Shown here: in pieces, positions 16,768-25,404 of the stretch | Layout: each line of letters starts with the position of its first letter | Numbering within the stretch: position 1 is the stretch's first letter | Assembly (NCBI GenBank): GCA_016124255.1 | Contig: WGOB01000014.1 | Location: forward strand, 34,692-98,691 | DNA: 64,000 nucleotides | Direction of reading: 5' to 3' | From: Alphaproteobacteria bacterium | Lineage (GTDB): Bacteria > Pseudomonadota > Alphaproteobacteria > Caulobacterales > Aquidulcibacteraceae | Notes under the pieces: model-generated | The model's input: the letters and a program-made list of their open reading frames with translations, nothing else | What the model was told of the DNA's origin: nothing | The model's database searches: none | Position numbers and translations under genes: made by a program

Positions 16768-17138
16768 TCGTCATTCTCCGTGGGCTTCGCGTTCTTTCGG
16801 GCATCCTGTTGCGCGGCGTGCTCGGCGGCGTATTTGAGCGCGGTCGCGCGGCCGGCCCAGTAGTCCGCGTACTGATCGATCCAGCGGTCATAGATCATGC
16901 GGATGGGCGCGGCGTTCAGATAGAGCCGCCGGGTGCGGCCGTCCTTCTGGGAGACGACGAGGCCCGCCGCCTCCAGCACGGCAAGATGGTTCATCACCGC
17001 GATCCGGGAGACGTCGAAGTGGCGGGCGAGTTCGCCGACACCCCGGCCAGGCGCTGCGCGCACCAGATCCAGGATCGCGCGGCGGGTTGCGTGCGCGAGC
17101 GCGTGGAAAGCGCCATCCATCTGGGAATCTGTAGTCAT
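16764..17138 (-). CDS. ArsR-family transcriptional regulator
   Basis: A 124-residue winged-helix repressor. The DNA-binding core contains ALAHATRRAILDLV, GVGELARHFDVSRIAVMNHLAVLEAAGLV and the wing SQKDGRTRRLYLN. No metal-binding ELCVCDL motif is present, so it is of the non-metal type that accompanies AHSA1 proteins. Its ATG lies inside a perfect 9-base inverted repeat, so repressor binding would cover the start codon. No Shine-Dalgarno sequence precedes the ATG, which suggests a leaderless message. Confidence 0.88.
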   Translation of the reverse strand: MTTDSQMDGAFHALAHATRRAILDLVRAAPGRGVGELARHFDVSRIAVMNHLAVLEAAGLVVSQKDGRTRRLYLNAAPIRMIYDRWIDQYADYWAGRATALKYAAEHAAQQDARKNAKPTENDE

Positions 17139-17156
17139 GTAATTACTTAATTACAT
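17137..17156. promoter_or_regulatory. Probable ArsR operator overlapping the arsR-type start codon
   Basis: ATGTAATTA-CT-TAATTACAT is a perfect 9-base inverted repeat, much AT-richer than its surroundings, and its minus-strand end reads into the ATG of the ArsR-family gene. Symmetry and size fit a dimeric winged-helix repressor, so autoregulation of the ArsR/SRPBCC unit is likely. Confidence 0.7.
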
Positions 17157-17368
17157 TTGACGGCGGCTGATTGTCAAATCCGTCTGTGGGCGGGTGGCGA
17201 ATATGGCGGAAAGGTTATGCGAAACGGGGCGTTAAGCCGGGGCTGCCATAAAACGCTCGGGTCGGGGTCGAGCGGCGCCAGAACGGCGGCCGCGCGCGCT
17301 CCGCACTGGGCATGTCGGGCGTTCCGCCTGATCAGACTTCAACGGGCAGAAGCCCCAAGGGCGAGCAG

Positions 17369-18232
17369 ATGTTTCCGATTATCGGGTTCTTGGTGATCCT
17401 GGGCATGGTGTTCGGCGGCTTCATGCTGGCCGGGGGCCATTTCGAAGTCATCCTCAAGGCCCTGCCGTTTGAAATGATGATGATCGGCGGCGCCGCAGTC
17501 GGCGCGATCATCATCTCGAACGACATCAACACGCTCAAGGCCCTGGGCGGCGGCTTCGGTAAAGTGATGGGCGGCCCGAAATGGAAGAAGCAGGATTACC
17601 AGGATCTCCTGTCGCTGCTCTTCCAATTGACCAAGCTGATGAAGTCGAAGGGCGTCGTCGCGCTCGAGCCGCACATCGAAAAGCCCGATGAAAGCGCGAT
17701 TTTTCAGAAGTATCCCAAACTGCTGAAGGATCATCACGTCACCTACTTCATCTGCGACACGCTGCGGATGATGACGATGAACCTCGACGATCCCCATCAG
17801 GTCGAGGACACGATGGAAAAGCAGCTGGAGAAGCACCACCACGAGGCGATGCGCCCTGCGCAAGCCTTGCAAAATACGGCTGATGCGCTGCCCGCGCTTG
17901 GGATCGTGGCGGCGGTGCTCGGCATCGTGAAGACCATGGGCGCGATCAACGAGCCGCCCGAGGTGCTGGGCCTGATGATCGGCAAGGCGCTGGTCGGCAC
18001 CTTCCTGGGCGTCTTCCTGGCCTATTGCATGGTCGGGCCGATCGCCCAGCGGATGGCCGCAGCGATCGAAGAAGAGTCCCAGTTCTACAAAATCATCCGT
18101 GACGTTTTGGTCGCACACCTCCACGGCAATGCAGCGCAAGTGTCTGTCGAGATCGGTCGCGGCTCGATTCCGAGCGCAATGCAGCCTAGCTTTTCGCAGT
18201 TGGAAGAGGCTCTGGCTTCGGCCGAGGCGTAG
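17369..18232 (+). CDS. motA: Flagellar motor stator protein MotA
   Basis: A 287-residue inner-membrane protein with four helices. MotA forms with MotB the proton-driven stator that generates flagellar torque. Seen in the sequence are the first two helices (MFPIIGFLVILGMVFGGFML and MMMIGGAAVGAIIIS), a large cytoplasmic loop with DTLRMMTMN where the torque-generating charged residues lie, and the ExbB/TolQ-like C-terminal helices with LPALGIVAAVLGIVKTMGAI. Start ATG 17369 follows an AAGGGCGAG ribosome binding site. No motB is adjacent; it must be encoded elsewhere, as in Caulobacter. Confidence 0.95.
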   Translation: MFPIIGFLVILGMVFGGFMLAGGHFEVILKALPFEMMMIGGAAVGAIIISNDINTLKALGGGFGKVMGGPKWKKQDYQDLLSLLFQLTKLMKSKGVVALEPHIEKPDESAIFQKYPKLLKDHHVTYFICDTLRMMTMNLDDPHQVEDTMEKQLEKHHHEAMRPAQALQNTADALPALGIVAAVLGIVKTMGAINEPPEVLGLMIGKALVGTFLGVFLAYCMVGPIAQRMAAAIEEESQFYKIIRDVLVAHLHGNAAQVSVEIGRGSIPSAMQPSFSQLEEALASAEA

Positions 18233-18471
18233 CGGAGGGTTCCCCTGCGGCGCCGCCCCGGAGCGCCAGAGCGGTGAAATTGTCCGCTGCGATCAGGCGA
18301 TTGCGGCGCATTGATCGGGGCGGCCTCAATCTTGGGCGCCGGCGCCCGCGCCCGCGACCTATGCAATTCTGCAGGCGTAGGTCGGGCTGCAGCGCTTGCC
18401 AATACGGTTAATCCCTGTCTATTTCTCACGCCGCGTTGAGACGATCAGCGCGTGGGACGAGGAAAAAACTC

Positions 18472-18699
18472 ATGACGAAGCTCAAACTGGCTCTGGCGGC
18501 GGGCGCCGCTGCTGCTCTTGCGTTCGGCGTCGCCGCTTGCGGCCAAACGGCGAAGGAAGACGCGGCTCCGGCGGAAGCCACCGAAGCGGCTCCGGCTGCG
18601 ACCGAAGAAACCGTGGCCCCGCCGGCTGGCGAAGCCATGGAAGGCGCGGAAGCGGCTGCGACTACGGAAGAAGCCGCTCCCATGGAAGAGAAGAAGTAA
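18472..18699 (+). CDS. Small Ala/Glu-rich lipoprotein
   Basis: A 75-residue protein: a signal peptide with lipobox VAAC (Cys23), then a mature part made almost entirely of Ala, Glu, Pro and Thr (repeats of the type EAAPA and TEEAAP) ending in MEEKK. Low complexity and no fold are expected. A GAGGAAAAAA ribosome binding site precedes the ATG at 18472, and a strong intrinsic terminator follows, so it is a monocistronic and probably well-expressed envelope gene. No function can be assigned. Confidence 0.72.
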   Translation: MTKLKLALAAGAAAALAFGVAACGQTAKEDAAPAEATEAAPAATEETVAPPAGEAMEGAEAAATTEEAAPMEEKK

Positions 18700-18730
18700 G
18701 CTCTTCCCTCCGAATTCATTCGGACGACGA

Positions 18731-18764
18731 CGGGCCGCCCCGCGGGGCGGCCCGTTTTGTTTTG
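18731..18764 (+). terminator. Intrinsic terminator after the small lipoprotein gene
   Basis: CGGGCCGCCCC-GC-GGGGCGGCCCG is a perfect 11-base stem followed by TTTTGTTTT, a classical rho-independent terminator. It separates the lipoprotein gene from mnmC. Confidence 0.92.
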
Positions 18765-18793
18765 CTGCGCCGCCGCTCCCGGTAAGCTGAGCC

Positions 18794-20656
18794 ATGCCGC
18801 GCCTGCCGGATGCGCCGGATCTCGACTGGACCGAAGAAGGGACGCCGCGCGCGCGCCGCTTCGACGACGTCTATCATGCGCGCGGCGGCGGGCTTGCGGA
18901 ATCGGAGGCCGTCTTCCTTGCAGGCTGTGGTTTGCCGGGCGCGTGGTCCGACCGGCGCACCTTCACCATCGTCGAACTCGGGTTCGGCGCAGGGCTGAAC
19001 GCCCTGGCCGTGCATCGGCTCTGGCGCGAGACGCGTCCGCCCGGTGCGGTGCTGCACATGATGAGCATCGAGGCCGCGCCGATGCGCGCCGCCGATGCAG
19101 CCCGCGCCCACGCCGCCTTTCCCGAGATCGCGGCGCTTTCGCAGGCGCTGATCGCCCGGTGGCCGGTGCGCGCATTCGGGGCGCAGCGGTTGTGGTTCGA
19201 GGCCGATGCGTTTGCGCTGACGGTGGTGCACGGCGACGTGGGCGCTGCGCTTGCGCAGCTGCCGGCGCGGGCGGATGCGATTTTCCTCGACGGGTTTGCG
19301 CCGGCGCGCAATCCGGCGATGTGGAGCGCGGACACGATCGCTGCGTTGGCGCGCATCGCCGCGCCTGGCGCGCGGATCGCGACCTACAGCGTCGCCGGCG
19401 ATGTCCGACGGGCGCTCGCTGCGCAGGGCTTCGCGGTGGAGAAAGCGCCCGGTTTCGGCGCAAAGCGGGAACGGCTGCAAGGGCGCTTCACCGGCGCGCC
19501 CACGATGCGCGCCGGTCTCTTTCCGACTGCGCCTTCGTCGGCGGGGCGCGTCGCCATCGTCGGCGCCGGGATCGCGGGCGCGTGCCTGGCGGATGCGCTG
19601 CGCCGGCGCGGGCGCGAGGTTGCGCTCATTTCCCGCGGCGACGACGGCGCCAGTTTCAACCGCGCCGCGCTCGTGGCGCCGCGCCTCGATCGGGATCCTG
19701 CGACGCCCGTCGCACGCCTGCACCTGAACGCTTTTATCGAGGCTGTCCGTTTCTACGAGGCGCGCGATGCGTTCGAAGCCCGCGGGGTGATCGAGTTTGC
19801 GCGCCCAGGGCTTGACGATCTCCTCGCTGATCCGCCGCTGCCTGAGGATTGGTTCGCGCGTGCGGCGGACGACGCGGCGCTGCATCGCCGCGCCGGCGTC
19901 ATTGCGCCGCGGGCGGTGCTGGCGCGGCTGCTGGACGGGTGTGCGGTGCGGGCCGGCGCGGTCGCGTCCATCGCGCGCACCGCGAACGGCTGGCGGCTCT
20001 GCGATGCGGCCGGCGCCGCGATCATCGACGCGGCGAGCGTCGTCATCGCCAATGGCGCGGGGCTCGCGGCGTTTGCGCAGAGCGCATGGGCGCCGGTGCG
20101 CGCCGCGCGCGGTCAGCTGGAGTTCGCGCGCGGTGCGCGGATGGAAGGCGCGGTGATGAACGGCGCGTATGCGGCGCCATGCGCTGGCGGCGTCGTCTTC
20201 GGCGCCACCTTCGATCCCGTGGCGGCGGCGCATTGTCCGGAACCGGACGACGCATCGCGCGCGCGCAACCTCGCATCACTTGCGGCGCTTGCGCCGGCGA
20301 CTCACGAAGAGGTGAGGGGCGCGATCATCGAGTCGCGCGCGAGCCTGCGCGCGACGACGCCGGACCGCTCACCTTTGTTAGGGTTAATGCCCGATTCAGC
20401 AGAGTGGCTGCGCGTTTACAAAGATATTGCGTTTGGGCGAACGCCGCGTGAAACGCCGCCGCCGCGTTTAGAGGGGCTTTACGCATTCGGCGGTTTGGGC
20501 GCGCGCGGCTTTACATTGGCCCCATTGCTTTCCGAGACCTTAGCGAGCGAGATGTGCGGGGAGCCGCGATCATTGGCTTGGGATGTTTTAGACGCGATCC
20601 ATCCGGCACGGTTTCTTCTGCGTAAGCTTAAGAGGCGAGAAAACATTCTCCTCTAG
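18794..20656 (+). CDS. mnmC: Bifunctional tRNA 5-methylaminomethyl-2-thiouridine biosynthesis protein MnmC
   Basis: A 620-residue two-domain enzyme for the last steps of mnm5(s2)U34 in tRNA wobble positions. The N-terminal half is the MnmD methyltransferase (DUF752): IVELGFGAGLNALA is the SAM-binding loop and FLDGFAPARNPAMW the acceptor motif. From about residue 250, VAIVGAGIAGACLADALRRRG starts the FAD-dependent demodification domain, which converts cmnm5 to nm5, with YAFGGLGARGFTLAPLLSE near the end. Length fits the fused enzyme. The downstream gene begins 10 bases later. Confidence 0.94.
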   Translation: MPRLPDAPDLDWTEEGTPRARRFDDVYHARGGGLAESEAVFLAGCGLPGAWSDRRTFTIVELGFGAGLNALAVHRLWRETRPPGAVLHMMSIEAAPMRAADAARAHAAFPEIAALSQALIARWPVRAFGAQRLWFEADAFALTVVHGDVGAALAQLPARADAIFLDGFAPARNPAMWSADTIAALARIAAPGARIATYSVAGDVRRALAAQGFAVEKAPGFGAKRERLQGRFTGAPTMRAGLFPTAPSSAGRVAIVGAGIAGACLADALRRRGREVALISRGDDGASFNRAALVAPRLDRDPATPVARLHLNAFIEAVRFYEARDAFEARGVIEFARPGLDDLLADPPLPEDWFARAADDAALHRRAGVIAPRAVLARLLDGCAVRAGAVASIARTANGWRLCDAAGAAIIDAASVVIANGAGLAAFAQSAWAPVRAARGQLEFARGARMEGAVMNGAYAAPCAGGVVFGATFDPVAAAHCPEPDDASRARNLASLAALAPATHEEVRGAIIESRASLRATTPDRSPLLGLMPDSAEWLRVYKDIAFGRTPRETPPPRLEGLYAFGGLGARGFTLAPLLSETLASEMCGEPRSLAWDVLDAIHPARFLLRKLKRRENILL

Positions 20657-20666
20657 ATCGACGTTC

Positions 20667-21518
20667 ATGGCGCATGACGGCTTTCTTCGTGTTTCGCAGT
20701 GCGAGGCGGCGCTCGCTGATGCGACGCTCGATCTGCCGTTCCGCAGCGCGCTCAAGATTGCGCCGGCGCAGGCGCGGGCCGATGTGCTCGGGATCGCCTA
20801 TGCGTCGCTGACGCAGCACGGCGCGACCAAGGCGATCGAAGCACGCGCGCTTTCAAGCGGCGCGTTCGCTTACGCGACGTGCGTCACGACCCACGACGCG
20901 GTAGCGCTCGATGCCGAGCCGGCCGACCGCGCGCCGCTTTACGCCGACGCGTGGCTCACGCTCAACGCCAGCGGCGCGATCGCGGCGGCCGCGCGCGTCG
21001 GCGGCGTGTCGCTGCACCGCATCGATCCGACGGCGATGATCGAGATGCTGCTCCGCGCCGGGGTGGACCGCGACGAGCGCATCTGCATCATCGGGGGGGA
21101 GGCCGGCGAGATCGCCGCCATCGCCGCGCGGTTCAAGCTCAACAATGTGCATTGGCGCCCGCTCTCTTCTTTTGGGCATCGCAAGAGCGCACGTGTGGAC
21201 GCCGCCGCCCAGCACGTCGCCAAGACGCGCGCGCGGCTGAGCATCATCGATGCCGCCGAGGGGGAGGGCGAACGCATCGCCCGAGCCGCCATGCTGCGCG
21301 GCGATGCGATCGGTGTGGGCGTTTGCGCGGCAGGCGTTCTTCGAACGCTGGTGGAGCGCCCCGGCTTTCGCGTGCGTATCGGCGCTGCGCTGCGCAACGC
21401 GCGCCAGGGCGTTCGCCTGACGCCGGCGTGGTTCTATTGGCTCTGCGCGCGCTGGGCGGACTGGACCGCGTCGAGTTCTGCGCGGATGGCGCGCTGGGCG
21501 GCTTCGTCCAGCCGGTAG
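20667..21518 (+). CDS. Divergent WecG/TagA/CpsF-like protein
   Basis: A 283-residue protein whose layout follows the WecG/TagA/CpsF glycosyltransferase family: an N-terminal segment ending ADAWLTLNASGAIAAAARVGG, a middle ICIIGGEAGEIAAIAARF, and a late IGVGVCAAGVLRTL followed by TPAWFYWLCARW. The usual catalytic Asp in the ADG.G motif is replaced by LNASG, and the GxPxQE loop is absent, so activity is doubtful. True family members transfer N-acetylmannosaminuronic acid or similar to lipid-linked sugars. The last 28 codons overlap the convergent transporter gene. Family placement is by my own alignment of motifs and remains tentative. Confidence 0.55.
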   Translation: MAHDGFLRVSQCEAALADATLDLPFRSALKIAPAQARADVLGIAYASLTQHGATKAIEARALSSGAFAYATCVTTHDAVALDAEPADRAPLYADAWLTLNASGAIAAAARVGGVSLHRIDPTAMIEMLLRAGVDRDERICIIGGEAGEIAAIAARFKLNNVHWRPLSSFGHRKSARVDAAAQHVAKTRARLSIIDAAEGEGERIARAAMLRGDAIGVGVCAAGVLRTLVERPGFRVRIGAALRNARQGVRLTPAWFYWLCARWADWTASSSARMARWAASSSR

Positions 21519-22840
21519 ATTCGCAGCGACACGGCAGCAACGAGGAAGATCACGGCCGGCGCTATGATGAACATCGCGTCGAGCGCGGCCATCGCCTCGG
21601 GCGAATTGTTCCCTCTGAGCTCGGTCTGGAAGCCATAGAATGCGAGTACGGCGTAGGTGATCGGGCCGGTCGCCAAGCCAACCTTCGAGGTGATCAGAAG
21701 GATGCTGTTGAACAGGCCTGCGCGCGCACGTCCGGTCTTCAGCCGGTCGGCGTCGATCACGTCGGCGAGCATGGCGCGCAGGAGCATGTTGCTTGCGCCC
21801 TGGTGCAGCCCGGCGATCGCCATCAGGATCAGCGCGGGAACAAATGCGCCCTCGGGGATCAGCGGGATGCAGAGCGTGATCACGGCGGCGTAGAGACATG
21901 CGCATTGCAGCGAGCGGTGCTTGCCGATCCGCTTGCCAAGCGTCATCCAGATCGGCACGCCGAGCACGCCGGAGACGAAGTAGACGAACAACAGGATCTG
22001 CGCCTGCGTCTCGAAGCCGAGCGCGTACTGGAAGTAGAACAGGAACAGTCCGCCTGAGACGCCCTGCGCGATCCCGAACAGGAGATCGGGCAAGAGTACG
22101 CCGCGAAGGTGCTTGTTGCTGAAGATGGCGCCGAGCGCGAGCCTAAGACTGATCTTCTCGTGAACGGGAATGTCCGGCTCGCGGACCGCGAAGACGGCGA
22201 TCAGCACGGCGATGGGGAGCGTGATCAGGATCGTCCAGCCCATGACGTGGACGGCGTCGGCGTCGTCGCCCAGGCCGGCGTAGGTGACGATGCCAGGTAG
22301 GAGCAAGATCAGCGTCGCGCCGATCATTGCCGCAATCTGCACGCCGCCGAGCACATTGGTGCGTCCGTGATAATCGGCGCGTAATTCGCTCGCCCAGCCC
22401 AGGTGTGCGATGATCATCACCGCAAACATCGCGTAGAGCGTGAAGATCGTGGCGGCGAGCCCAAACACGTTCACGCCGGGGCCGACGCCGATGAACGCCA
22501 GCCAGACCGCAAACATCAGGATCGGCGTGGACAGGATCATCCAGAGCTTGCGCCGTCCGATCCGCGCGCGCGTGCGATCCTGCCACTCGCCGAGCAGGGG
22601 ATCGATGACGATGTCGAGCGCGCGCGCGGCGAGGAAGAGTGCGGAGACGACTTCGAGGGGAATGCCAAGCTGCGCGGCGTAATAGGGCGGCAGGAAGACG
22701 ATTGGCGGCAGGCCGAGTGCGCCGAGCGGGCCATGCGGCAGCGCGAACAAGGTCAGTTCGAAGCGGCGCGGCTTCGGTGCGCGCTGCTGCGCGGGGTCGG
22801 GGCTTGCCGCAGCGGGCGCGTCCTGGCTGATGTCGGCCAT
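21434..22840 (-). CDS. MFS transporter, GPH (glycoside-pentoside-hexuronide:cation symporter) type
   Basis: A 468-residue, twelve-helix transporter. Family marks include LDIVIDPLLGEWQDRTRARIGRR between helices 2 and 3, which is the GPH form of motif A, and SNMLLRAMLADVIDADRLKTG near the middle of the C-half. GPH members import sugars with sodium or protons. A strong AAGGAGG ribosome binding site precedes the ATG. It follows the aldo/keto reductase gene by 9 bases, so both probably belong to one TetR-controlled transcript. The C-terminal tail overlaps the convergent WecG-like gene by 85 bases. Confidence 0.87.
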   Translation of the reverse strand: MADISQDAPAAASPDPAQQRAPKPRRFELTLFALPHGPLGALGLPPIVFLPPYYAAQLGIPLEVVSALFLAARALDIVIDPLLGEWQDRTRARIGRRKLWMILSTPILMFAVWLAFIGVGPGVNVFGLAATIFTLYAMFAVMIIAHLGWASELRADYHGRTNVLGGVQIAAMIGATLILLLPGIVTYAGLGDDADAVHVMGWTILITLPIAVLIAVFAVREPDIPVHEKISLRLALGAIFSNKHLRGVLLPDLLFGIAQGVSGGLFLFYFQYALGFETQAQILLFVYFVSGVLGVPIWMTLGKRIGKHRSLQCACLYAAVITLCIPLIPEGAFVPALILMAIAGLHQGASNMLLRAMLADVIDADRLKTGRARAGLFNSILLITSKVGLATGPITYAVLAFYGFQTELRGNNSPEAMAALDAMFIIAPAVIFLVAAVSLRIYRLDEAAQRAIRAELDAVQSAQRAQSQ

Positions 22841-22849
22841 CGGCCCTCC

Positions 22850-23881
22850 TTATGCGCGTTGCTGCTGGGCGGCGCGGCGGCGCCGCGCCATCTCCTCGGC
22901 GGCGTCGCCATAGGTGTGGCCGAGCACGGCGTGCGGCTTGTAGGGCGCTTCGAGCGCCGCGATCTCATCGGGCTCAAGCGCGATCTCGACGGCGGCGACG
23001 GCGTCTTCGATGTGGCTCACTTTTGTGGCGCCGATGATCGGCGCGCTGATCGCCGATTTCGACAGCATCCAGGCGATGGCGATCTGCGCCATCGGCACGC
23101 CGCGGCGCTCCGCGATCGCGCGGACGGCGTCAACCACGTCGAAATCATCCTCGCGATACATCGCCGCCACCGCATCGCTCGCGGCGCGTTTGGACTCGCC
23201 CCCGCCTTCGCGCTTGCGGTTTCCAGCAAGGAAGCCCCGCGCCAACGGACTCCACGGGATGACGCCGACGCCCTCGCTTTCGCAGAGCGGGAGCATCTCG
23301 CGTTCCTCCTCGCGGTAGATCAGATTGTAATGGTCCTGCATGCTGCGAAACTGGGCGAGGCCGTTCGCGCGCTGGTGCGCCAGCATCTTCATGAATTGCC
23401 AAGCGTACATCGAGGAAGCGCCGATATAGAGCGCCTTGCCGGCACGCACGACGCCGTCGAGTGCATCGAGCAATTCCTCCATCGGCGTATAAGGATCGAG
23501 CCGGTGAATCTGGTAGAGATCCACATAATCTAGGCCGAGGCGCTTCAGCGACGCATCGATTGCGTGGGTGATGTGCTTCTTGGACAGGCCGCGCTGATTG
23601 GGCCGATCCCCCATCGGAAAATAGACTTTGGTCGCGATCACGACGTCGTCGCGCGGGACGTCCCGCAACAGGCGCCCGGTGATCTCTTCGCTCACGCCGA
23701 TCGAATAGACGTCGGCCGTATCGAAGAAGTTGACGCCAAGATCGAGCGCCTTCTTGACGTGCACGCGGGCGTCGTCTTCAGACAGGACCCAGGGCTGCCA
23801 ATTCGGCGAGCCGTAGCTCATCATGCCGAGGCAGATGCGCGAAACCTTCAATCCGGACGCGCCGAGCCGGCCGTATCGCAT
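22850..23881 (-). CDS. Aldo/keto reductase
   Basis: A 343-residue (beta/alpha)8 NADPH-dependent reductase. The catalytic set is seen as Asp and Tyr in VNFFDTADVYSIG, Lys in VIATKVYFP and His in YQIHRLDPYTP. The segment IGASSMYAWQF and late SAPIIGATKVSHI (cofactor phosphate binding) fit the YajO/YghZ branch. Substrates are small aldehydes or sugars. ATG 23881 (MRYGRLG) is chosen; an upstream in-frame ATG would add residues reading through the TetR operator. It is the first gene of the minus-strand unit divergent from the TetR gene. Confidence 0.9.
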   Translation of the reverse strand: MRYGRLGASGLKVSRICLGMMSYGSPNWQPWVLSEDDARVHVKKALDLGVNFFDTADVYSIGVSEEITGRLLRDVPRDDVVIATKVYFPMGDRPNQRGLSKKHITHAIDASLKRLGLDYVDLYQIHRLDPYTPMEELLDALDGVVRAGKALYIGASSMYAWQFMKMLAHQRANGLAQFRSMQDHYNLIYREEEREMLPLCESEGVGVIPWSPLARGFLAGNRKREGGGESKRAASDAVAAMYREDDFDVVDAVRAIAERRGVPMAQIAIAWMLSKSAISAPIIGATKVSHIEDAVAAVEIALEPDEIAALEAPYKPHAVLGHTYGDAAEEMARRRRAAQQQRA

Positions 23882-23902
23882 GAGGAGCGTCTCCCTGTTT
23901 GG

Positions 23903-23939
23903 GCGATGTTGACAGGTCGAGGTCATCTGTCAACATCGC
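23903..23939. promoter_or_regulatory. Probable TetR operator between divergent genes
   Basis: GCGATGTTGACAG and CTGTCAACATCGC form a perfect 13-base inverted repeat with an 11-base spacer in the 62 bases separating the aldo/keto reductase and TetR start codons. TTGACA inside the left arm may be a -35 element, so binding would block both promoters. The position strongly suggests it is the operator of the adjacent TetR regulator. Confidence 0.72.
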
Positions 23940-23943
23940 TTCC

Positions 23944-24531
23944 ATGGGCGCCACCAGACAACGCATCCTGGAAGCGGCGATCACTGCGGCGCGACGCGAC
24001 GGGCATCGGCGTTCGTCGGTGGAGGAGATCGCGCACGCCGCCGGCATCACGCGCCAGGCGCTCTACCGTCATTTTCCCACCAAAGACGACCTTTTCCGCG
24101 CGTCGGCGGCTTTGCTGCATGAGCGTGCGCTGGCCGCCGCGGCGGCGCAGACGTCCAAGGGGGTCGGCATGGACGCCATCTTCGCAACGCTGCATGCGCG
24201 GTATGATTACATCATCGCCACAATCGAAGGCACGCATGCGCAGGAGCTTATCGAGGAGAGTTCGCGGCTCTGCCCGGACATCTCCGATCGATCGGTCCGG
24301 CGGTTCGAGGCGCTCCTTTGCGATGCCGTCGAGGCGCAGCGGCGCGCAGGCCGACTGGCTTTGCGTCCCGGGCTGACGCCGCGCACGCTGGCGCAAACGC
24401 TGATGGCTGCGGCGCGTGGGGTCAAGAGCGCGCATCCGGCGCCGTCGCGGCGCCAATTCAAGACCGCGCTGCGGAGAATTGTTGATCTGATCCTTGCCGG
24501 CGCGGCGAGCGAGCCGCGCCTGCGCCGGTGA
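23944..24531 (+). CDS. TetR/AcrR-family transcriptional regulator
   Basis: A 195-residue repressor. The N-terminal HTH is clear: TRQRILEAAITAARRDG, then SVEEIAHAAGITRQALYRHFPTKDDLF. The C-terminal ligand domain is helical and not assignable. Start ATG 23944 places the HTH at the usual distance from the N-terminus. It is divergent from an aldo/keto reductase and a GPH transporter and shares with them a perfect inverted repeat, so it probably controls that unit and itself; the inducer may be the transported or reduced compound. Confidence 0.9.
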   Translation: MGATRQRILEAAITAARRDGHRRSSVEEIAHAAGITRQALYRHFPTKDDLFRASAALLHERALAAAAAQTSKGVGMDAIFATLHARYDYIIATIEGTHAQELIEESSRLCPDISDRSVRRFEALLCDAVEAQRRAGRLALRPGLTPRTLAQTLMAAARGVKSAHPAPSRRQFKTALRRIVDLILAGAASEPRLRR

Positions 24532-24547
24532 GCACGGGCTGTTCGCG

Positions 24548-25336
24548 TTACGCCGCGCGCAGCGCCTTCTGCAGCAGCGGCAGCAGGCGCTCATTGGCGG
24601 CGAGCACGGATCCCGTCTGCATGAGATCGCCGCCGTCGATCTCGGTCGCGAAGCCGCCGGCCTCGCGCACGATCACCGCGCCGGCGGCGATGTCCCAAGG
24701 CTTCAGGTCGCGCTCCCAGAAGCCGTCGAGGCGTCCGGCCGCCACATAGGCGAGATCGAGCGAGGCGGCGCCCCAACGGCGGACGCCGGCGACATTCGGC
24801 GCGACGCTCGCCACCTCCGCTATGCTCTTGTCGATGCCCGGCTTGCCATGGAACGGGATGCCGGTGGCGATCACCGACTGCCTGAGTTCCGTGCGCGCGG
24901 CCACGCGGAGGCGGCGATCGTTGAGCCAGGCGCCGGCGCCTTTCTCCGCCCAGAACAATTCGTCCTTGGCCACGTCGTAGATGACGCCGGCGACCAGCGC
25001 GCCCTCGCGCTCGAGCGCGATCGAGATCGCCCAGTGCGGCAGCCCGTGCAGGAAATTGAGCGTTCCGTCGAGCGGGTCGATGATGAAGCGGTTGGTCCGG
25101 TCGGTGCCGTCGACGACACCGCGCTCCTCCATCAGGAATCCATATCCCGGACGCGCTTTCGACAATTCCTCGAACAGCGTCTTTTCCGCCTTCAGGTCCG
25201 CGGCGGAGACGAAGTCCGCCGGGCCCTTCTTCGACACCTGCAGGTGCTCCACCTCGCCGAAATCGCGCGAGAGGCTGCGGCCGGCTTTACGCGCGGCGGC
25301 GATCATCACCGTGATGAGGGCGGAGGTCTGGGGCAT
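24548..25336 (-). CDS. suhB: Inositol monophosphatase family protein (SuhB-like)
   Basis: A 262-residue Mg-dependent phosphatase. The metal-binding motif DPLDGTLNFLHGLP and the C-terminal WDIAAGAVIVREAGG are both intact, with GFLMEERGVV supplying the first acidic ligand. SuhB proteins hydrolyse myo-inositol-1-phosphate and related phosphates, and in enterobacteria also take part in ribosomal RNA transcription. It is co-directional with thiE 68 bases upstream and may be the last gene of the gap-to-thiE run. Confidence 0.9.
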   Translation of the reverse strand: MPQTSALITVMIAAARKAGRSLSRDFGEVEHLQVSKKGPADFVSAADLKAEKTLFEELSKARPGYGFLMEERGVVDGTDRTNRFIIDPLDGTLNFLHGLPHWAISIALEREGALVAGVIYDVAKDELFWAEKGAGAWLNDRRLRVAARTELRQSVIATGIPFHGKPGIDKSIAEVASVAPNVAGVRRWGAASLDLAYVAAGRLDGFWERDLKPWDIAAGAVIVREAGGFATEIDGGDLMQTGSVLAANERLLPLLQKALRAA

Positions 25337-25404
25337 CGCGACGTGTCGAAAGAGCTAGGGGCGCGGAGGTAACAGCGGCGGCGCCGCTCTGCAAGCGCGC
25401 GCAT

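Noticed and set aside
17157..17368. Sigma-54 or other flagellar promoter before motA
   Set aside because: No TGGCAC-N5-TTGC match was found in the interval.
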